Shown here piece by piece: positions 36,573-45,945 of a stretch of 64,000 bases of DNA. Below the pieces are notes generated by a model. It was given only the letters and a program-made list of their open reading frames with translations. It had not been told where the DNA came from and searched no databases. A program made the translations under genes and the position numbers. Origin of the DNA: Tamaricihabitans halophyticus. GTDB lineage: Bacteria > Actinomycetota > Actinomycetes > Mycobacteriales > Pseudonocardiaceae. The stretch spans positions 992,001-1,056,000 of the forward strand of contig NZ_SLXQ01000001.1 of assembly GCF_004340875.1 (NCBI RefSeq), written 5' to 3'. The first letter of the stretch is position 1; each line of letters starts with the position of its first letter.

Positions 36573-39290
36573 TTACGAGGCGAGCTCGATGCGGGCGAGC
36601 TCGTTCCGGGAAGTGACGCCGAGTTTCGGATACGCTTTGTACAGGTGATGTCCCACGGTTCGCGGGCTGAGGAACAGCTGCGCGCCAATATCCCGATTGC
36701 TCAGCCCATCCGCCGCCAGCCGGACCACCTGTAGCTCCTGTGGGGTGAGCCTGCTGAGCAGATCGGGTGCGGATTCCTTGGCCACCAGCGTTTCCCCGGT
36801 CGCGCGCAGCTCGCTCTGTGCCCGCGCCAGCCAGGGCGAGGCACCGAGCCGTTCAAATGCGTCCGCGGCCGAACGCAGTACTGGGCGTGCGTCCACGCGC
36901 CGCCGCTGCCGTCGCAGCCATTCGCCGTAAAGCAGTTCGGTGCGCGCCAGTTCGAACGGGCGCCCGCCCGGTTCGCGGCCGGCGAGCACCGCGGCGATGT
37001 ACCGCTCCTCGGCCTCGTCATCCGAGCCGAGCAGCGCCGCGCAACGCTCACCGACACCGCGCGCCCACGGCTGCTCGACCAGCTCCGCCCAGCGGATATA
37101 ACGCGCGGCCGGAACCCGCACGCAATCCTGCTGGTTCAGCCGCGCCGCCGCCTCGACCAGGTCCGGCACCGCCGAGAGCGCATCCATCCGGTTGGGCCCC
37201 TCGACCAACTCGGCCAGCCGGTCGAACACCGCCTCGTAACGACCAAGTCCCACTTCCAGCAAACCGAGCGCACAACCAGCGCGGACGTAGCTGTGCCCAA
37301 CCCCTGGTTTGCGCGCCGCGTCCACCAGCTCAATGCACCGCTGCTCCGCACCTTCCTGCGCGGCCGCGAAAGCGAGCACAGTGGACAGATAGGTACCGGC
37401 CTGCTCCCTGCCGATATCCCGCGCGATCCGCAGTCCCTCGGTCGCGCCGGCCACGGCGTTATGCCGCTGGCCGAGGTGTAACTGCGTGCGGGTGAGAATG
37501 CCAAGGGCTGGGAGCAACGAGCCAACCGCGCCCTGTTCCCGGCATTCCCGTTCCGCGGCAAGCGCCCATTCGTAAGCCGTGCGGTGGTCGCCAAGCATCA
37601 GCTGCCACCAGGAAACCGTGATCCCGCTTGGGATATCGGGACCAACCGCGTTATCGATCAACTCGCGGAGCGCGGACACGCCCTCGGCCAGCTCGGCGGG
37701 TTCCGCCGCGTTGAGTCCAACCGCGGCCGCACTGAGCCAGCGCACCTCGCGCCCACCGTCCGGCAGCTCGAGCTCCTCGGCGCGGCGCGCGACATCGGCC
37801 GCGACGTCGAAATCGCCAGCCATCCACGCCGTTTCCACCGCGTAGAACAACATCCAGCTCGCGGTTTCCTTGTTGTGCTCGGCAATGGCGATACCGGCGT
37901 CCAGCAGGATCTGGTGTGCTTCGAGTGGCCGGTTCAGTTCGTCAACGAGCGTCGCCCGCAACGCAACGCATTCCGCGCGCAGCGTCGGATCCCGCAGATA
38001 GGACTGCGCTTCGTCCACAAGAGCCATTACCCGGTCCGATTCACCGGCTTCATACGCGGCGTAGGCGGCGGCGAGCAACCGTGAGCCGCGCGCTTCGGGA
38101 TCGGGACTGAGTGCGGCGGCCCGCTCGTAGGCTGCCGTGACCGCGGAGTAGCCGCCAAACGCTCGGTCCGCTTCGGCAGCTTCGACCAGCGCCCTGGCCA
38201 CCGCTTCGTCCGGCCCCGTTGCGGCAGCGGCTAGATGCCATGCCCGCTGGCAGGGGTTCCCCAGCTCGCCGAAGGCCGTCGCGAGTTCGGTATGCACCGT
38301 GATCCGCTCATGCGAGGAAGCAGCCTGGTAGACCGCGGATCGGATCAACGGGTGCCGAAAGTCCAGCCGACCGTCCACATAGCGCACTATCTCGTTCCGC
38401 TCGGCCGGCGCCAGGTCCGCCAGACCGGCGCCAAGATTTGTCGCCGCGCGTAACACCACATCCGGTTCCCCCGTGCTGTCCGCCGCGGTGAGCAGCAACA
38501 GGGTTCGCGTGGCCGCTGGTAGGTCACTGATCCGGTCGGCGAAGGCCTGCTGGATCCGGCTGTGAATCGGTAGCGGGGTGACGCCGTTTGGCTGCGCGGA
38601 CAGCCGGCCGGCCCGCTGCGCGGCGGGAAACTCGTGCAGAGCCAGCGGATTTCCCTGCGCCGCGGCGACGATCTGGACTCGGACGTGTTTCGGTAGATCA
38701 CTTGCGCTGTCGTCCAGTAACCCATCGGCCGCGGCGCTGGACAACGGCGCCATCCGTAGCTCAGCCAGTCCCTGCGCTGGAAACGGTGGGCCATCAAGGT
38801 CGCGCGCGCTGAACAGCAGGGCAACCTGCTCGGCTTCCAGCCTGCGCGCTACGAACAGCAGTGCCTCGGCCGAATCCTGGTCCAGCCAGTGTGCATCGTC
38901 CACAAGGCACAGCAAGGGGCGTTCCTCGGCGAGCTCCGCGAACAGCGTGAGCACGGCGGCACCGACAAGGTAGCGGTCGTTGCGCGGTATCGGTGTCAGC
39001 GACAGCGCCGAGCACAGCGCCGCCGCTTGGGGCTCGGGCAGTTCCCGAACCCGGTCGGTGAGCCCGCGAAGCAACAGATGCAGCCCGGCGAACGGCAGGG
39101 CGGATTCGGTCTCGATCCCGGTTCCGCAGAGTACCCGCATACCGCCGGCCAGCTCGTGTGCCCGCTCGAGTATCGCGGATTTGCCGATGCCCGCTTCGCC
39201 GCGCAGGACTAGCGCACGGCTACGCCCGGCGCGGGCGTCCGCGAGCAACTGCTCGACCGCGCCAAGCTCCGCCTCCCGCCCGTGCAGCAT
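36573..39290 (-). CDS. Large ATP-binding LuxR family regulator (LAL type)
   Basis: A 905-aa transcriptional regulator. An N-terminal STAND/AAA ATPase has Walker A GEAGIGKS at about residues 32-39 and Walker B PLLCLVDDAHWLD at about residue 140. A long helical-repeat middle follows, and a C-terminal LuxR helix-turn-helix (LTPQELQVVRLAADGLSNRD, then LSPRTVGHHLYKAY). LAL regulators act as activators that oligomerise on an inducer and ATP. It is convergent with the hydrolase gene and next to the quinone-oxidoreductase-like gene. The target promoters are not evident. Confidence 0.92.
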   Translation of the reverse strand: MLHGREAELGAVEQLLADARAGRSRALVLRGEAGIGKSAILERAHELAGGMRVLCGTGIETESALPFAGLHLLLRGLTDRVRELPEPQAAALCSALSLTPIPRNDRYLVGAAVLTLFAELAEERPLLCLVDDAHWLDQDSAEALLFVARRLEAEQVALLFSARDLDGPPFPAQGLAELRMAPLSSAAADGLLDDSASDLPKHVRVQIVAAAQGNPLALHEFPAAQRAGRLSAQPNGVTPLPIHSRIQQAFADRISDLPAATRTLLLLTAADSTGEPDVVLRAATNLGAGLADLAPAERNEIVRYVDGRLDFRHPLIRSAVYQAASSHERITVHTELATAFGELGNPCQRAWHLAAAATGPDEAVARALVEAAEADRAFGGYSAVTAAYERAAALSPDPEARGSRLLAAAYAAYEAGESDRVMALVDEAQSYLRDPTLRAECVALRATLVDELNRPLEAHQILLDAGIAIAEHNKETASWMLFYAVETAWMAGDFDVAADVARRAEELELPDGGREVRWLSAAAVGLNAAEPAELAEGVSALRELIDNAVGPDIPSGITVSWWQLMLGDHRTAYEWALAAERECREQGAVGSLLPALGILTRTQLHLGQRHNAVAGATEGLRIARDIGREQAGTYLSTVLAFAAAQEGAEQRCIELVDAARKPGVGHSYVRAGCALGLLEVGLGRYEAVFDRLAELVEGPNRMDALSAVPDLVEAAARLNQQDCVRVPAARYIRWAELVEQPWARGVGERCAALLGSDDEAEERYIAAVLAGREPGGRPFELARTELLYGEWLRRQRRRVDARPVLRSAADAFERLGASPWLARAQSELRATGETLVAKESAPDLLSRLTPQELQVVRLAADGLSNRDIGAQLFLSPRTVGHHLYKAYPKLGVTSRNELARIELAS

Positions 39291-39299
39291 GCCGTCACT

Positions 39300-40268
39300 C
39301 TACTCAAATTGCCCAGCAGGCACCGATGGCCGTAGCACGACCTTGCCAAAGCTCGCCCGTGTGGCCAGCGCGTCATGCGCCTCGGCCGCCGCGCTGAGCG
39401 GAAATGACTGCACCGCCGGCACCAGGCCGCCGGTTACCGCGGTGGCCAAGGCGCGGGCTTCGGCGGTTCGAATACCCGTGCCCGAGCAGGGCACCGTGCA
39501 CACGGTCAGGCCGCGCGCGAACACCGCACGGGTGGACAGTTCCGCCGGCCCTTCGGGGCCAGCGCCGCACATGACGAACCGGCCGCCCGGTGCGAGCAGG
39601 TCGAACGCCCGCGCTCCCTGCTCGCCACCGGCACTGTCCAGCACGGCGGTCACCGCACCGGACAGTTCCGCCGGCCAGTCGGCCGCGGTGTGCTCGAGGA
39701 CGAAACTCGCGCCGAGACCACGGATCGCCGAGGGTTTCACCGGTCCGTCGACGATCGCGATCACTTTCGCGCCGCTGGCGCGCGCGCCACGTACCAGCAT
39801 CGAGCCAAGGGCACCGGCCGCGGCGGTCACCGCCACCACGTCGGTCGCACTGAGCGCGGCGGCGTTCAGCGCGCTCAGTGCGCTGCGGCCGGTCTCGATC
39901 ATCGCTACCGCGGCCGCGGAGCTCAGCCCCTGCGGAATCGGGTGCACAGCCGCGGCTTCCCGGATGACCAGTTCGGCGTAGCCGCCGGTGGCCAACCCGA
40001 GATGGGTGACAACCCGGCGACCGAGCAGCCACGGCGGCACCCCCGCGCCGAGCGCGTCCACCACGCCGGCGACTTCCTGGCCGGGAACCAGCGGGAACTC
40101 CGCGGCTGGGCAGTCGAGCGTGCCGGCGCGGAAGGCCAGATCCGCGCCGCGTACCCCGGCTGCCCGCACGGCGATCCGCAGCTGACCGTGGCCGGGCATG
40201 GGATCGGGCACCTGCTCGTAGCTCAGCTGTTCTGGCCCGCCGAACTCGTGCAACCTGATCGCGTACAT
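39300..40268 (-). CDS. Zinc-free MDR family quinone oxidoreductase-like protein
   Basis: A 322-aa medium-chain dehydrogenase/reductase. The GroES-like N-terminus has FPLVPGQEVAGVV, and the Rossmann domain shows VTAAAGALGSMLVRGARASGAKVIAI. No structural zinc cysteines are seen, which fits NADPH:quinone oxidoreductases and enoyl reductases. The ATG at 40268 (MYAIRLHEFGG) is favoured over 40280. It lies 32 nt downstream of the ABC permease gene and may be the last gene of the FMN reductase-ABC operon. Confidence 0.87.
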   Translation of the reverse strand: MYAIRLHEFGGPEQLSYEQVPDPMPGHGQLRIAVRAAGVRGADLAFRAGTLDCPAAEFPLVPGQEVAGVVDALGAGVPPWLLGRRVVTHLGLATGGYAELVIREAAAVHPIPQGLSSAAAVAMIETGRSALSALNAAALSATDVVAVTAAAGALGSMLVRGARASGAKVIAIVDGPVKPSAIRGLGASFVLEHTAADWPAELSGAVTAVLDSAGGEQGARAFDLLAPGGRFVMCGAGPEGPAELSTRAVFARGLTVCTVPCSGTGIRTAEARALATAVTGGLVPAVQSFPLSAAAEAHDALATRASFGKVVLRPSVPAGQFE

Positions 40269-40300
40269 CGCTCGCCTCACCTCCGCGGGGACTGCGCTGG

Positions 40301-41137
40301 CTACTTGCGCGTCCGGTACAACCGCATACTCAGCGGTGCGAATATCGCGACCAGTAGCGCCGATGCGATCAGCACCCAGCCGACCTGGCCGGCGGTGAGC
40401 GTGCCGCCCATCGCGCCGCGTACCGCGTCCACAACCAGCGTGATCGGGTTCACCGCAACGATTGCCTGCAGCACCTCGGGCATCGTTTCCGGCCGGACGA
40501 AGATGTTGCTGACGAAGGTGAGTGGGAAGAGCACCAGCATGCTCACCCCGGTTACGGATTTCTCCGAACGCAGCAACAGTCCAAGCGTCGTCCAGATCCA
40601 GGAAAGGCTGAACGAGAAGACCAGCAACAGCACGAAACCGATCAGTACGCCGAGCAACCCACCTTCTGGCCGGTAGCCCATCACCAGTCCGACCAGCACG
40701 ATGATCGTGGAGGCACCGAAGTAGCGGACCACGTCACCGAGCAGTGATCCGACCAATGCGGACGGTCGCCAGGCTGGCAGCGAGCGGAACCTGTCGAAGA
40801 TTCCTTTTTGGATATCGGTGTTCAAGCCGGACCCGGTGTACATCGTGATCATCACGACCGTCTGCACCAGGATTCCGGGAATAAAGAACTGTAGGTAGGC
40901 ACCTACCGAGCCATCCAGTGCGCCACCGAAGATGTAGGTGAACATCACCGTCATCATGATCGGGAACAACGTGACGTCGAGCAGTTGTTCCGGTACATGT
41001 TTGATCTTCAGCATGGCGCGCCAGCCATGCGTGAGCGAGGCGGACAGCGCGCTCGGTCGCTTCGTGCGCACCCCGCCGCGGAGTACCTCGTGCAGTTCCT
41101 CGGTGGTGCCCGGTGGTTCGGTCACGGTGGTAGTCAT
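40301..41137 (-). CDS. ABC-2 type permease (DrrB-like)
   Basis: A 278-aa membrane permease with about six helices, of the daunorubicin-resistance DrrB type. FIPGILVQTVVMITMYTGSG and RFRSLPAWRPSALVGSLLGD are characteristic. It pairs with the ATPase gene ending 27 nt upstream to form an exporter for drugs, lipids or peptides. The substrate is not evident, although the graspetide cluster a few genes upstream is a candidate source. Confidence 0.9.
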   Translation of the reverse strand: MTTTVTEPPGTTEELHEVLRGGVRTKRPSALSASLTHGWRAMLKIKHVPEQLLDVTLFPIMMTVMFTYIFGGALDGSVGAYLQFFIPGILVQTVVMITMYTGSGLNTDIQKGIFDRFRSLPAWRPSALVGSLLGDVVRYFGASTIIVLVGLVMGYRPEGGLLGVLIGFVLLLVFSFSLSWIWTTLGLLLRSEKSVTGVSMLVLFPLTFVSNIFVRPETMPEVLQAIVAVNPITLVVDAVRGAMGGTLTAGQVGWVLIASALLVAIFAPLSMRLYRTRK

Positions 41138-41164
41138 ATGTCTCTCCCCTGGTTGTCGCGGAAA

Positions 41165-42109
41165 TCAGGCAGCGGGCTGGCTGGCATTTCCGGTAAGCGA
41201 AAGGAAAACCTCGTCGAGGCTCGGTTGACCGAGCGCGAAGTCGGCGATGCTGATTCCCGAGTACGTGAGTTCGGCCAGCGCCCTTGGCACGACGTCGTTG
41301 TCCTCGACCTGCACGCTGAGCGCTGCCGGGTCGGTGTCCAGTTGAACGTGCGCACCAAGCGCGGCGCCAAGGAGCTGGGCGGCCGCGCCGCGCCGCTCCG
41401 GATCGCGCAGGCGGACCTGCAGCACCCCGGACCCCACCGAGGTCTTCAGTTCGGTTGGGGTTCCCTCGGCGATCACCTTGCCCTTGTCGATCACCGCTAT
41501 CCGATCGGCGAGCTGGTCGGCCTCCTCGAGGTACTGGGTCGTCAGCAGGACGGTGGTGCCGGCGCTGACCAGTGCGCGCACGATGTCCCAGACCTGGTTC
41601 CTGCTACGCGGATCCAGCCCGGTCGTCGGCTCGTCGAGGAAGAGCAGATCGGGCGTGTTCACAATGCTCGTCGCGATGTCGATTCGCCGCCGCATGCCGC
41701 CGGAGTAGGTTTTCACCTGCCGGCCGCCCGCTTCGCTGAGTCCAAACGCGCCGAGTAGTTGGGTCGCTCTGCGCTGTGCCGAGCTTCGGGAATGGCCGAG
41801 CAGCCTGGCGATCAACACCAGGTTCTCGACGCCGGTCAGGTCCTCGTCCAGCGAGGCGTACTGGCCAGTGAGGCTGATCCGTTCGCGGACCTTGCCGGAC
41901 TCGCGAGCAACGTCGTGACCGAGCACGGTGGCCTGCCCACCGTCCACAGGCAACAGTGTGGCGAGCATCCGGATGGTGGTGGTCTTGCCCGCGCCGTTCG
42001 GTCCGAGCACGCTGTATACCCCGCCGGCTGGTATCGCCAGGTCCACGCCGTCTACCGCGCGATGCTGACCGAACACTTTGGTCAGCCCTTTGGTTTCAAT
42101 CGCGTACAT
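41165..42109 (-). CDS. ABC transporter ATPase (DrrA-like)
   Basis: A 314-aa ATPase of the DrrA family. Walker A is [10 protein letters not shown], the signature is [12 protein letters not shown] and Walker [19 protein letters not shown]-terminal extension of about 80 aa fits the DrrA regulatory domain. The ATG at 42109 (MYAIETKGL) has no strong ribosome site but begins the conserved domain. It is co-transcribed with the permease at 40301 and follows the FMN reductase gene. Confidence 0.92.
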   Translation of the reverse strand: MYAIETKGLTKVFGQHRAVDGVDLAIPAGGVYSVLGPNGAGKTTTIRMLATLLPVDGGQATVLGHDVARESGKVRERISLTGQYASLDEDLTGVENLVLIARLLGHSRSSAQRRATQLLGAFGLSEAGGRQVKTYSGGMRRRIDIATSIVNTPDLLFLDEPTTGLDPRSRNQVWDIVRALVSAGTTVLLTTQYLEEADQLADRIAVIDKGKVIAEGTPTELKTSVGSGVLQVRLRDPERRGAAAQLLGAALGAHVQLDTDPAALSVQVEDNDVVPRALAELTYSGISIADFALGQPSLDEVFLSLTGNASQPAA

Positions 42110-42128
42110 GTGGTGATCCCCTTCACAA

Positions 42129-42701
42129 TCAGTTGGTGTACGGGCGTTTCGCTCGCGCTTCGGCGAGCGCCTGCCCCCACCAGGCAAGCTGGTCGAGCAT
42201 CGCTTTCGCGGCGAACGCTCCCTTTTCCTGCTCGACCAGCCGACCGTCGTCGTCGAACTGCTCCCAGAAATTCACGAAGGCCACGCAATCCCGGACGGTG
42301 GTGGCATGTAGTTCGGCAAACACATGCCGGAGGTGTTCCACCGCGCGCAGCCCTCCGGCGATACCCCCGTAAGAGACAAAACCAACCGGCTTGGCCTGCC
42401 ATTCCGTGTGGTGCCAGTCAATCGCGGTTTTAAGCGGCGCGGGGAAACTGTGGTTGTACTCGGGAGTGACCACCACAAAGGCATCCGCCGCGGTCAACCG
42501 CGGGCTCAGCTCATCGACCTCGGCTGGCACGGCGTCGGCGATGGTATCCGGTAACTGGGTATCGGCAAGGTCAATGACATCAACATGCATATCTGTCTGC
42601 CGGCGCGCTTCGTTAGCAAACCAGGTTGCCGCGGTCGGACCGAACCGGCCCTTGCGGGTACTCCCGATGATGATCGCCAGATTCAGCTGGTCGGTTGCCA
42701 C
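42129..42701 (-). CDS. NADPH-dependent FMN reductase
   Basis: A 190-aa flavodoxin-fold reductase. It has the phosphate-binding [18 protein letters not shown] near the N-terminus and [21 protein letters not shown], the family hallmark. It probably reduces FMN, quinones or azo compounds with NADPH. It is first in a run of minus-strand genes ahead of the DrrAB-like exporter, and the 251 nt upstream hold two palindromic repeat loci. Confidence 0.92.
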   Translation of the reverse strand: MATDQLNLAIIIGSTRKGRFGPTAATWFANEARRQTDMHVDVIDLADTQLPDTIADAVPAEVDELSPRLTAADAFVVVTPEYNHSFPAPLKTAIDWHHTEWQAKPVGFVSYGGIAGGLRAVEHLRHVFAELHATTVRDCVAFVNFWEQFDDDGRLVEQEKGAFAAKAMLDQLAWWGQALAEARAKRPYTN

Positions 42702-42850
42702 GATGCCCTCCTTCGCACTGGCGTGTTCGTCGAGTACGAAGTTAGGCAGCGCGGGTACCGGGTGGCATCAGTCAGGCGACTGGCGTACCGACTTAAGCAG
42801 TAGCTACCCGGGCCAGTACGTCGTGACCCGCCTCACCAGTCACTCAGTAA

Positions 42851-42871
42851 CCGCGTTCTTTAAGGTTAGCG
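42851..42871. repeat. Palindromic 3'-end repeat, type A (locus 6)
   Basis: A 21-nt element, CCGCGTTCTTTAAGG to TTAGCG, in the 251-nt gap between the FMN reductase start and the graspetide methyltransferase stop. A composite copy lies 30 nt further on. Confidence 0.78.
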
Positions 42872-42900
42872 AGTCTCTCGTGGTCGCCGGCGCCCCAGGA

Positions 42901-42958
42901 TCGCGATCTTTAGGAATCTTGCGGTCACTTTCCGTGGTCGCGTTCTTCAAGGTTAGCG
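42901..42958. repeat. Composite palindromic repeat B-spacer-A (locus 7)
   Basis: A type B copy (42901-42924), a spacer TCACTTTCCGTGGT with its own CAC/GTG symmetry, and a type A copy (42939-42958). The type A copy holds the TAA stop (42955-42953) of the methyltransferase gene. The same order and spacer recur at 47034-47093. Confidence 0.8.
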
Positions 42959-44164
42959 ATGTTCTGGGGTGCTGCCGGGAACAAGCGACCACTGGTGCGC
43001 ACCGGCTGGCTGGTCAAGCCACAGGGTGTGCTCGGTGCCGTCCACGGTCAGCCCGAATCGCTGGCGTTGCGGGCGGCCAAGTCGTACCCACTCCTGGTAC
43101 GACGATTCGAGCTCGTCCCACAGCCGGCGCGGCCCGCCCTGGTAAACCTGGTGGATGCCATCCGGGTCGGTGCGATGGCAGACCCAGGCGCCGGACGGCT
43201 GCGTCAGCCAAGTCTCGGTAGGGGCGCCGTCCCTGGGCGTGAACTGTACCCAGGAGAATCCACCAACCAGCAGCGCGCCGAAGAACTGGAACGACTCACG
43301 GGGACTCGTAGCAAGGTCGGCTGGCAACTCGGTCCGACGACTTGCCAACTTGTCAAGGTCAACCGAGGGAACCCGGCTAGGCGTCGCGCCTTGATTCGCG
43401 CGAACCGGCATGAAGAACCCTGTGCCGGGTAGGAAACCGCCCTGTGCCCTTTTTCGCTGGGCTTTGCCATCCTCGGTAACGGTCAACAGGGCGAGTAAGC
43501 CGCCCGTGCCATGCCGGTCGACCGGGACGAGAATCTTGCCTCCCGGTTTCGTCTGCTCGATCCACTCAGCGGGTATCCGATCAAAGCCCACGGTCGCAAG
43601 CACCCGGTCAAACGGCCCCCTTGCCGCACAACCCTTCGCGCCGTCTGCCGCTTCGAGGTGCGGCCGGTATCCGAGTACGTCGAGGCGTGTTCTGGCCAGA
43701 CTCACCAAGGCCGCGTCCACGTCAAGGCTTGTGACGTTGTCCGCCCCAAGGCGGTGCGCGAGCAGGCCGGCGTTGTAACCAGTGCCGACGCCGATCTCCA
43801 GCACGGTATGTCCATCGTGCACGTCGAGGGATTCCAGCATGCTGGCCATCAGTGTTGGGGAACTCGACGATGAGGTCGGAATACCGTCGACGCGGCCATT
43901 CTGTCGCGCCTGGGAAGCCTTGCCCGTATCGCCGTCAAGCTGGGTGATGAGGGCACGGCGGCTGTAGACGCCGGCAGCCCACTCGGCGCTTTCCGCCTCA
44001 ACAAGAAACCAGTCGGGTATGCCCGCTTGCTGATCGAAGAAGTAGGGCACGAAGGCCGCCCTTGGCACTTCGGTGAACGCGGCAATCCAACCAGGATCAG
44101 TGAGCGCGCCACTGTCAACAAGATCGTGCACGAACTCCGACTGAAGTTGCGGCGACTCAAGCAC
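42953..44164 (-). CDS. tgmC: PIMT-like methyltransferase of an ATP-grasp RiPP system
   Basis: A 403-aa protein resembling protein-L-isoaspartate O-methyltransferase, with SAM motif VLEIGVGTGYNAGL and a C-terminal extension, as in the methyltransferases of ATP-grasp peptide-maturase systems. In studied graspetides such enzymes methylate an Asp that then forms an aspartimide. The GTG at 44164 has GGAAGGGG upstream and overlaps the restored end of tgmB by 8 nt, a normal coupled arrangement. In the sequence as given, this frame is also continuous with the 5' part of tgmB, giving an apparent 723-codon fusion. The stop lies in a palindromic repeat. Confidence 0.86.
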   Translation of the reverse strand: MLESPQLQSEFVHDLVDSGALTDPGWIAAFTEVPRAAFVPYFFDQQAGIPDWFLVEAESAEWAAGVYSRRALITQLDGDTGKASQARQNGRVDGIPTSSSSSPTLMASMLESLDVHDGHTVLEIGVGTGYNAGLLAHRLGADNVTSLDVDAALVSLARTRLDVLGYRPHLEAADGAKGCAARGPFDRVLATVGFDRIPAEWIEQTKPGGKILVPVDRHGTGGLLALLTVTEDGKAQRKRAQGGFLPGTGFFMPVRANQGATPSRVPSVDLDKLASRRTELPADLATSPRESFQFFGALLVGGFSWVQFTPRDGAPTETWLTQPSGAWVCHRTDPDGIHQVYQGGPRRLWDELESSYQEWVRLGRPQRQRFGLTVDGTEHTLWLDQPAGAHQWSLVPGSTPEHR

Positions 44165-45124
44165 GGCTGGCGGCCCCTTCCAGTGCGTCGGCGATGGCGC
44201 TGGCGATCGGCATTCCGGTTTCATCCTCGATCCATGCCCACTGCCCATTGGGATTGCATTCCAAGAACCACCACTCACCGCTGGGTGAAACCACGAAATC
44301 CAGGGCGGCGAACCGGAGGCCAGCCGCCGCAGCAGCTTCCCAACCGCAGACCGTATGGAACTCGGCGTCTGCACAATCGAGTAGGTCAGCGAGTCATAAT
44401 CCGCACGCCAATCCAGATAAGACTCCGGAGACCCGCTATCGATGCGCGTAGCGAAGAACTGGTCCGCCACGACGGTTAGCCGCACCTCGTGCACCTTGGG
44501 CACCCATTCCTGGAACAGGTGCATTGTCCTGGCGATGTTTTGATCCACACACTGCTCGGGGACAACCAAGGTCGCATAGACCTGGCGGGTACCGTCCGAA
44601 TCGGTGATCCCCGCGCCACCAAAGGGCTTGCAGACCGCCCTACCAAGTTCGGCAACGAAGTTCCGTGCCTTGTCAGCATCGTTTGTGACCAGCGTGCGAG
44701 GTACCCGTAGCCCGACATCGCGCGCGTAGCAAAGTTGCGCAGGCTTGTACTCAGCGAGCCCGATCCGGTGTGGATGGTTGAGCCATGGGCGCAGTGCCGA
44801 CAGCAGGCCACCGAAACCCATCCTGGCTTGAACCGCTGCCCAGCGCTGCTCGTTCTCGGACATGTCCGGGTGGAATTGGAAGCTTGTCGGCCGCCGGTAG
44901 TAGATGCCGGAAATCCTGGAAAGTTCGACCGAACGTCGCGCGGTCCGCAGCGAACCTTCCCACTGCTCGTCGGCCAGCTCCGCGCTGACCATTAGTTGTT
45001 CCGGGAAGTCGCCGGCGTCGAAGCGAAACAGGTTCGCCTCGCGTTCGTTCAGTTTCTCGACCACCCTGTCCGCCGTCGGATCGAACCGGTGGGTCATGAT
45101 CACCACGGACCGCGCATGGTTCAT
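44157..45124 (-). CDS. tgmB: ATP-grasp RiPP ligase, frameshifted near codon 268
   Basis: ATP-grasp ligase (SAV_5884-type peptide maturase) that forms side-chain ester or amide crosslinks in the precursor. From ATG 45124 the protein is normal through about residue 268 (LLRRL), including the CKPFGGAG loop and WRADYDSLTY. Then the frame is wrong. Shifting it at about 44320, as if one G were missing from the GG in CTGGCC, restores LRFAALDFVV, EWWFLECNPNGQWAWIED with the metal-binding ExNxxG, and a stop at 44159-44157, for about 322 aa in total. Unshifted, the frame runs into tgmC and lacks this motif. It could be a sequencing error, a real mutation or recoding. Confidence 0.83.
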
Positions 45125-45126
45125 CG

Positions 45127-45462
45127 CTAGTCCTCCCGGTGATCGGTGTCCGAGTCGTAGCCCTGGTGACCGTCGCTGTTTGTCTGTGTGTTGGTCTGCC
45201 CGTCCGTATGCCTTCCGAGGCGGACCAGCTCGCCACCATGTCGGAGCAGCCCTACCTGGGCTTCCTCGTCGTAGGACAGCTCGGCGAGGTTGAGCCGATC
45301 AACCCGCTTCGGCCTGACTCCCAGTGTGAGTCCGAACGGCCGGGCCGTCGAAGCTGGTTCGCCTGTGGAGTCCACCCGACCGTACGCGCGGCCGAGCGGG
45401 AACTGGTCCGAAGCAGGGAAGACAACCGAACCAGGCCGGCCTTCCGGTTTCGCAATTGACAT
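45127..45462 (-). CDS. tgmA: ATP-grasp-modified RiPP precursor (graspetide)
   Basis: A 111-aa precursor. The ATG at 45462 follows GGAGGT by 7 nt. The leader has the family landmarks PLGRAYGRVD, a central RPFGLTLGVRP and LSYDEEAQVG, which guide the ATP-grasp enzyme. The last 26 residues form the likely core: TDGQTNTQTNSDGHQGYDSD, then TDHRED. It is rich in Thr/Ser donors and Asp/Glu acceptors for esters, and it contains Asp-Gly pairs suited to aspartimide formation by the neighbouring methyltransferase. It stops 2 nt before tgmB. The ring pattern cannot be deduced. Confidence 0.85.
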   Translation of the reverse strand: MSIAKPEGRPGSVVFPASDQFPLGRAYGRVDSTGEPASTARPFGLTLGVRPKRVDRLNLAELSYDEEAQVGLLRHGGELVRLGRHTDGQTNTQTNSDGHQGYDSDTDHRED

Positions 45463-45495
45463 ATTCACTACCTCCAACTCCCGTGTGCTGATCCG

Positions 45496-45840
45496 TCAAC
45501 TTCCCGTCGCGTCCCGGTTGAACCACACGAGGCGAGCCCGAATATGGGCACCGAACTCGAACAACCGCATCGCTCGCTCCGGGGACCGCAACCGCAACCG
45601 CGCGCGGCGACCGACCGCGATCACTTCGGCGTGATCCTCGAAAGCCATACCCCAGCCAGCGATGCGGGCATCCACCCGCTCGCCGTACTCCTGCACGATC
45701 GCGAACAACCTCGGCGCTTCCTGGGCGACCATGCGCTCCAGCTCCGCGGCGAACTCTTCCTCGTCACACAGCGGTTCTATACCCGAGGGATCCAGCAGGG
45801 ACCCGTCCTGCTGGTCCACCTCGGCGGACGATGCCGTCAT
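45496..45840 (-). CDS. Hypothetical protein of the graspetide locus
   Basis: A 114-aa soluble protein beginning MTASSAEVDQQDGS. The start at 45840 follows GGAG by 6 nt; several upstream in-frame ATGs exist. It has an acidic N-terminus (CDEEEFAAELERMVAQEAPR) and a basic C-terminal half (GRRARLRLRSPERAMRLFEF). No family was recognised. It lies 33 nt upstream of the graspetide precursor on the same strand and is divergent from the XRE regulator, so it is likely part of the locus. Confidence 0.6.
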   Translation of the reverse strand: MTASSAEVDQQDGSLLDPSGIEPLCDEEEFAAELERMVAQEAPRLFAIVQEYGERVDARIAGWGMAFEDHAEVIAVGRRARLRLRSPERAMRLFEFGAHIRARLVWFNRDATGS

Positions 45841-45945
45841 ATTCATCTCCATCCCCATACCCAGATGCAATGCCGAACAAATTACACCGGAAATTCCAGT
45901 TGAACAGACTCGGCAGAGTAAGTTACGCCATTAGGAGGACGGTTG

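Noticed and set aside
40301-42109. Dedicated graspetide exporter
   Set aside because: The DrrAB-like ABC pair is close by but separated from the graspetide genes by an FMN reductase and two repeat loci, and nothing in the sequence ties it to the peptide.
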